This document shows, piece by piece, positions 60,250 to 64,000 of a stretch of DNA of 64,000 nucleotides; within the stretch, counting starts at the first letter, position 1; each line of letters begins with the position of its first letter. The DNA is from Gammaproteobacteria bacterium. GTDB taxonomy: Bacteria; Pseudomonadota; Gammaproteobacteria; UBA5861. A model generated the notes under the pieces. It saw only the letters and a list, made by a program, of their open reading frames with translations. It was not told where the DNA came from and did no database searches. The stretch lies in assembly GCA_022360445.1 (NCBI GenBank), contig JAKSCV010000068.1, forward strand, positions 62,001 to 126,000, written 5' to 3'. Position numbers and translations under genes: made by a program.

Positions 60250-62301
60250 ATGGAGTTACGCAGATTTTTTTTGGCGATTATGGTTTACTGCGGAACGATC
60301 GCTGTTCAGGCTGATGATGTTTTTTTCGAAGATTTTAGCTCAGGTTCCCTAGGACAAATGGCCGAGTACAGTGTGAGTTCTGACGCGGATTGGGAATATT
60401 CCAGTTTTGATAACGACCACTTTGCCAAAATGAATGGTTTTGGAGCTGATATGGCCAGTGATGACTGGTTGATGACACCGGAACTGGCGCTTCCAAGTAT
60501 CGAAAACGCTGAACTGATTTTCACTACTATCAATAACTTTGATGGTGGTGATCTGGAGGTCTTGATCTCTCACGATTACTCAGGTAACAGTGATCCTTCC
60601 ATTGCCACATGGGAAACACTGGTCAGTGCATCGGCTAACAATGATCAGTTTTCTTCCGGTGGTTATGCCAAACATACGTCAAGTGCTATAAGCTTGCAGA
60701 GCTACGTGTCTGCTCCCGCTTACATTGCATTTCGTTATACAAGTACTGGAACCGACGCGGGAGAGGGCGCTTTGTGGGAAGTCGTTGACGTGAAAGTAAC
60801 CGGTGATATCAAAACAGCCTTACCCTTGAATGCCGCATTAAGCATAACGCCGGAGTCGGCTTTAACCACCCAGGCTGTTCAGTTTGAAGCTATTGCATCG
60901 AATGGTGTACCACCTTATACCTATGCGTGGACACTCGGTGATGGTATCGAGTCGAATGAGTCTTCATTTTTACACGCCTATCAGAATGCAGGCACTTATC
61001 CAGTAGTCCTGGTTGTGTCGGACTCTGAAGGAACGCAAGTTCAGGTTGAAAAACAACTCACGGTGATTGCCATGGTGGAAACCGTTATTCCTACGGTCAG
61101 CGGGGATTTTCGGGTTGCGACGTTTAATGCGTATCTTAATCGCAATGAGGAAGGGGGACTACTCGCTGATCTGATAGCAACAGAGGTTGATCCGCAGGCC
61201 AGTGCTGTCGCAGAAATTCTTCAACGTGTACGCCCCGAAGTTGTCTTATTGAACGAGTTTGATTATGTTCAGGATGGTTCAGCAGTAGCAGCCTTTCAGA
61301 ACAACTACCTCAAAGTGTCACAAACAGGTGCGGAGGTGATTGAATATCCTTATGTTTATTTGGCCGAGTCCAATACCGGTATTCAATCGGGCTTTGACCT
61401 GAATAATGATGGTCATACCGGAACGGCGGATGATGCATTTGGTTTCGGTGAGTTTCCTGGGCAATACGGCATGGTTTTGCTGTCCCACTTTCCTATCCTG
61501 AATGAGCGTGTTCGTACTTTTCAGAAATTTCTCTGGAAAGATATGCCCGGTGCACTCTTACCTGAAGACCCAGCCGATGCGGATGGCGATGGCAGTACAA
61601 GCAGCTGGTACAGTGATGATGAGTTAGCGGCTTTCAGGCTCTCATCCAAATCTCACTGGGATATCCCCCTGGATATTAATGGCCAAACTGTGCACATACT
61701 GGCGAGCCATCCCACACCGCCGGTTTTTGATGGCGATGAGGATCGCAATGGTCGTCGAAATCACGATGAAATCCGGTTTTGGGCCGACTATATTGCCAAC
61801 GAAGATTACATTTATGATGATCATGGGGAATCAGGCGGCTTAATGCCAGGGTCTGCTTTTGTGATTCTGGGGGATCTCAATGCCTCTCCCGTCGAGGGGG
61901 ACGCAACGAATAACCCAATGGCCATGTTGTTCGATAGTGATGCTGTGCAAGGAAACTTTGCACCGGAAAGCCCCGGTGGCCAGGAAAATGATCCCGGCAA
62001 TGTCCACAGCATTCATCATACCGCAGGCTGGAAAATGCGCGCGGATTATGTTTTGCCTTCTGTTGCCAAGCTCCAAGTGACACAAGGTGCTGTGTTTTGG
62101 CCGGCTTCGAATGAGTCTTTGCATCGGTTAACCGGCCTGAATGAAGTAATCAGTTCTGATCACCGGCTGGTCTGGGCGGATCTGAAAATTGCTGAAGTCA
62201 GTGATGATGAAGCCTCTGACAGTGATTCAGGAAGTGCGTCCCCGCTAATGTTGCTGGGATTGGCTGGTTTATGGGCCTGCCTGCGCCGTCGGCGCCGATA
62301 A
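60250..62301 (+). CDS. ExeM-like extracellular nuclease with a GlyGly-CTERM-type tail
   Basis: 683 residues. A signal peptide (cut near AVQA, residue 20) precedes a beta-sandwich 'choice-of-anchor' domain (about 22-185, with EDFSSGSLGQM and GALWEVVDVKVTG), a PKD domain (about 195-275, YAWTLGDGIESN and VVSDSEGTQ) and an endonuclease/exonuclease/phosphatase domain (about 285-650) with RVATFNAY, LLNEFDY, SHPTPP, ILGDLNASP and SSDHRLVW. The C-terminus is Ser/Asp-rich, then a hydrophobic helix and RRRRR, like GlyGly-CTERM proteins cut by rhombosortase. This layout matches ExeM-type secreted DNases. GGAGG precedes the ATG. No rhombosortase gene is in the window. Confidence 0.88.
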   Translation: MELRRFFLAIMVYCGTIAVQADDVFFEDFSSGSLGQMAEYSVSSDADWEYSSFDNDHFAKMNGFGADMASDDWLMTPELALPSIENAELIFTTINNFDGGDLEVLISHDYSGNSDPSIATWETLVSASANNDQFSSGGYAKHTSSAISLQSYVSAPAYIAFRYTSTGTDAGEGALWEVVDVKVTGDIKTALPLNAALSITPESALTTQAVQFEAIASNGVPPYTYAWTLGDGIESNESSFLHAYQNAGTYPVVLVVSDSEGTQVQVEKQLTVIAMVETVIPTVSGDFRVATFNAYLNRNEEGGLLADLIATEVDPQASAVAEILQRVRPEVVLLNEFDYVQDGSAVAAFQNNYLKVSQTGAEVIEYPYVYLAESNTGIQSGFDLNNDGHTGTADDAFGFGEFPGQYGMVLLSHFPILNERVRTFQKFLWKDMPGALLPEDPADADGDGSTSSWYSDDELAAFRLSSKSHWDIPLDINGQTVHILASHPTPPVFDGDEDRNGRRNHDEIRFWADYIANEDYIYDDHGESGGLMPGSAFVILGDLNASPVEGDATNNPMAMLFDSDAVQGNFAPESPGGQENDPGNVHSIHHTAGWKMRADYVLPSVAKLQVTQGAVFWPASNESLHRLTGLNEVISSDHRLVWADLKIAEVSDDEASDSDSGSASPLMLLGLAGLWACLRRRRR

Positions 62302-62325
62302 AGGCGACTTCAGACTGGCAAGCTT

Positions 62326-62388
62326 TAAACGTGAATCTGGCAGGCATTTCTCATAATGATGTGCCTGCTACCACGCTTCTTACGTTTA
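62326..62388. repeat. Nested inverted repeats after the nuclease gene
   Basis: Outer arms TAAACGT and ACGTTTA (7 bp) enclose inner arms GCAGGCA and TGCCTGC (7 bp, 62340-62368). The inner hairpin could serve as a terminator, although no U-tract follows. Confidence 0.45.
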
Positions 62389-62477
62389 GGCCTAGACGCT
62401 TTTAGCGGCAAACAAGAGCGAATGAATGCGTGTGAACAGACCCGGAACCCGAGTTGTGAGGTTGTGTGAGCAGTGCT

Positions 62478-63329
62478 TCACTCAAACGTTGCCTGCTGAA
62501 TTTTGGCTTTCCAAAAAAGCCAAAAACCTTCCGGAAGGTGCCACCCAACTTCAGCTTCTGTGGGGATTTTTACGTCGTCGACGGTTTGATAGTGCCTAAA
62601 CGAGCCTTCCCAAGGATATTGTCGGTAGTGATCACCAAATTTCCCAAAGCGGTCTTCGGTGTAAATACTGATGATTTCACCCACATCGTTAAACCGGAAT
62701 GTCAAAGAGATTGAAAGGCCAAAATCCGCCATACGAGCAACCGCTTGGTTTTGATCACGTGGGAGCCAGATCACACCGGATTCCGGGAGTAAAGAGGTAG
62801 GGTGCCAGACGGCTTCGGCAAGATAACGATAAAAAGCACCTGAGTTCAGTGCAGGCTTGTTGCTTTCTTCGCCTATTGCCAATGCGGATAACAATGCGAT
62901 ATGGCCAGCACCCACGCCGTGGACAAAAGAATCGCGAACCCGAATGTGGCAGCCGGGAAAAAGGCTGATCTTTGCGTCCCATAAAAAAGCAGCTGGGTTA
63001 GCCTTAGCCAGGTATAAGGCTTCAAACGAAGACCAGTTTTTGGCTGTAGGACTCACTTTGAGAGCCCCTGTTTGTTTCAACCTGGTTTGTGTGATGTAGG
63101 GTTGTCCATCTCTGAGGACATGATAAAAATACCGCTTAACCGGTTCAGGTAAGTTTTCGAGTGTGGAAAAATCAACCACCGCATCGATGTGGCGAGAGGT
63201 GTTGTTTAAAACCTGGGCTTGCAAAGCGTGGGTATCGGTTTGGTTGTTTCTATAAGCCATTGCCCACACTACGCCACACAAAGTGAATAGCACGCCGAGT
63301 ATGATGGCGGTGATTTTAAGTGCAAGCAT
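62478..63329 (-). CDS. Membrane-anchored protein of unknown function (DUF6544-like)
   Basis: 283 residues. The N-terminus is one hydrophobic helix (about 4-24, ITAIILGVLFTLCGVVWAMAY), likely a signal anchor. The rest recalls the DUF6544/DUF6920 group: LPEPVKRYFYHVLRDGQP, VRDSFVHGVGAGHIALL, YLAEAVWHPTSLLP and EVGWHLPEG. The family has no established role; the periplasmic body would contain a mostly beta fold. It lies alone between two small regulatory-looking gaps. Family name from memory, moderate confidence. Confidence 0.75.
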   Translation of the reverse strand: MLALKITAIILGVLFTLCGVVWAMAYRNNQTDTHALQAQVLNNTSRHIDAVVDFSTLENLPEPVKRYFYHVLRDGQPYITQTRLKQTGALKVSPTAKNWSSFEALYLAKANPAAFLWDAKISLFPGCHIRVRDSFVHGVGAGHIALLSALAIGEESNKPALNSGAFYRYLAEAVWHPTSLLPESGVIWLPRDQNQAVARMADFGLSISLTFRFNDVGEIISIYTEDRFGKFGDHYRQYPWEGSFRHYQTVDDVKIPTEAEVGWHLPEGFWLFWKAKIQQATFE

Positions 63330-63377
63330 AAGAGACGCTTCAATAGGTTGAATTAAGAGCGTTTTTTAAACAGTCTC

Positions 63378-63627
63378 TTATGCATCATCTTCGGATAAGC
63401 GCCGAATTTCAATGACTTTTTGGGGCAAAGTTTTACCCGAAACAATCACAACAGACCCTTTTGGCTGTTTCAGAAGGTCCGTAATAAAGAGACTCCACGG
63501 TTTTGTTTGCCTGACCTTTGACGGGCGGTGTCGCGATTTTTACCTTCAATTGATCCTCTAGTCAGCCGGAAACTTCAGCCCGGGATGAACCAGGTATGAC
63601 TTTGATTTTTAACCGGGTATTGATCGC
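63378..63627 (-). pseudogene. YggU/DUF167-family pseudogene
   Basis: The minus strand encodes RLKIKVIPGSSRAEVSG, then TGA (63562-63564), then LEDQLKVKIATPPVKGQANK, exactly the DUF167 fold; the TGA replaces the Trp of the usual GWLGD-like motif. Near 63491-63510 the frame shifts and continues SLFITDLLKQPKGSVVIVSG and PQKVIEIRRLSEDDA to a TAA at 63378. No start codon remains at the 5' end. One nonsense change, one frameshift and a lost start: a recently decayed gene of about 84 codons. Confidence 0.82.
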
Positions 63628-63660
63628 GATTATCCGCTATTGGAGGTGAGCCTCTCGGCG

Positions 63661-63695
63661 ATCATGCAGGTGCATCAAAAGTGCACCTGCATGAT
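63661..63695. terminator. 14-bp perfect inverted repeat downstream of the acyl-CoA synthetase gene
   Basis: ATCATGCAGGTGCA and TGCACCTGCATGAT pair perfectly around a 7-base loop, ten bases past the minus-strand stop. There is no U-tract on either side, so it may work as a factor-dependent terminator or a 3'-end stabiliser. Confidence 0.5.
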
Positions 63696-63705
63696 ATGAG
63701 ATAAC

Positions 63706-64000
63706 TTAAGCAGTTTTAGCTTTGAGCTCTTCAACCGTTTCTGGATTGACCAGCGAGGATAAATCGCCGGGGCTGCCACCTGTCAAGATCGCTTTTACAA
63801 CCCGGCGCATAATTTTCATAGTGCGAGTACGGGGCAGGTCAGAGACGTAGATTATTTCTTTGGGGCGATAGGATTTGCCCATACCATTGACGATGGCGGC
63901 AGAAATTTTTTCTGACAATTCGGGTGTCACGTCGACTTCGGGGCGGGGTACGCACACGCAGACGATCACAGAGCCTTTGACATCATCGGGCACGCCAACA
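63706..64000 (-). CDS. Acyl-CoA synthetase (AMP-binding), C-terminal end only
   Basis: The last 98 codons of a gene cut by the right edge. VGVPDDVKGSVIVCVCVP and the A10-type motif LPRTRTMKIMRR with its catalytic Lys mark the C-terminal domain of AMP-forming acyl-CoA synthetases; the usual TRSGK is TRTMK. The tail GGSPGDLSSLVNPETVEELKA resembles acetyl- or propionyl-type enzymes. Substrate cannot be told from this fragment. It ends ten bases before a 14-bp inverted repeat. Confidence 0.85.
   Translation of the reverse strand, partial: VGVPDDVKGSVIVCVCVPRPEVDVTPELSEKISAAIVNGMGKSYRPKEIIYVSDLPRTRTMKIMRRVVKAILTGGSPGDLSSLVNPETVEELKAKTA

Overview
The window is chromosomal DNA from a gammaproteobacterium with mid-range GC. 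The main evidence is the long block rpsB-tsf-pyrH-frr-uppS-cdsA-dxr-rseP-bamA-skp-lpxD-fabZ-lpxA, then rnhB-dnaE-accA-tilS-pyrG, in the order known from Pseudomonas and relatives. A Pseudomonas-type 531-residue isocitrate lyase, nudJ-mnmA-hflD and a prkA-yeaH-spoVR operon support this. A marine Oceanospirillales-like host is my guess only; no rRNA or other phylogenetic marker settles it. I see no tRNA, rRNA, CRISPR array, prophage or complete insertion sequence.

Layout. 1-2.6 kb: an unrecognised protein cut by the left edge, a lipoprotein-type trypsin-like protease and a CBS-pair protein. 2.7-7.7 kb (minus strand): thiolase and both subunits of 3-methylcrotonyl-CoA carboxylase, for leucine or acyclic terpenoid breakdown. 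7.9-12.3 kb: a four-PAS GGDEF/EAL protein and a response regulator tethered to a membrane segment. 12.4-14.8 kb: metZ and a glycerate 2-kinase, ending in a 222-bp MITE-like element. 15.0-28.1 kb: the translation, isoprenoid, outer-membrane and lipid A block. 28.1-36.6 kb: an interruption on the minus strand that carries lpxB, a sugar aminotransferase, a glycosyltransferase and prkA-yeaH-spoVR. 37.2-45.4 kb: rnhB, dnaE, accA, tilS, pyrG. 45.5-48.4 kb: an M6-type metalloprotease and a small protein with an ADP-ribosyltransferase-like sequence pattern. 48.4-53.7 kb: the glyoxylate shunt (aceA, a LysR regulator, glcB) and a PhzF-family pseudogene. 53.9-57.1 kb: a LysR regulator, nudJ, mnmA, hflD. 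57.3-64 kb: a small C39-like protein, YgiQ, an ExeM-like secreted nuclease, a membrane-anchored protein of unknown function, a decayed YggU/DUF167 gene and the 3' end of an acyl-CoA synthetase.

How the genes fit together. The central block joins ribosome assembly (S2, EF-Ts, RRF), UMP supply (PyrH), undecaprenyl phosphate, CDP-diacylglycerol and DXP-pathway synthesis, outer-membrane protein insertion (RseP, BamA, Skp) and lipid A synthesis (LpxD, FabZ, LpxA). LpxB, which uses the products of the Lpx pathway, lies just across a convergent junction on the opposite strand, behind a WbpE/GnnB-like aminotransferase. This raises the possibility of lineage-specific lipid A or surface-glycan chemistry. 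LpxA has Met at the acyl-chain ruler position, which predicts C10 rather than C14 primary acyl chains. AceA and GlcB complete the glyoxylate bypass around a likely dedicated LysR regulator, and the methylcrotonyl-CoA carboxylase and thiolase would supply the acetyl-CoA it consumes.

The least explained loci are the membrane-tethered response regulator, the M6 protease without a signal peptide, the ART-like protein and the unrecognised protein at the left edge. I found no clearly new multi-gene system. The inverted lpxB block, the MITE and the two freshly decayed genes are the clearest signs of recent rearrangement.
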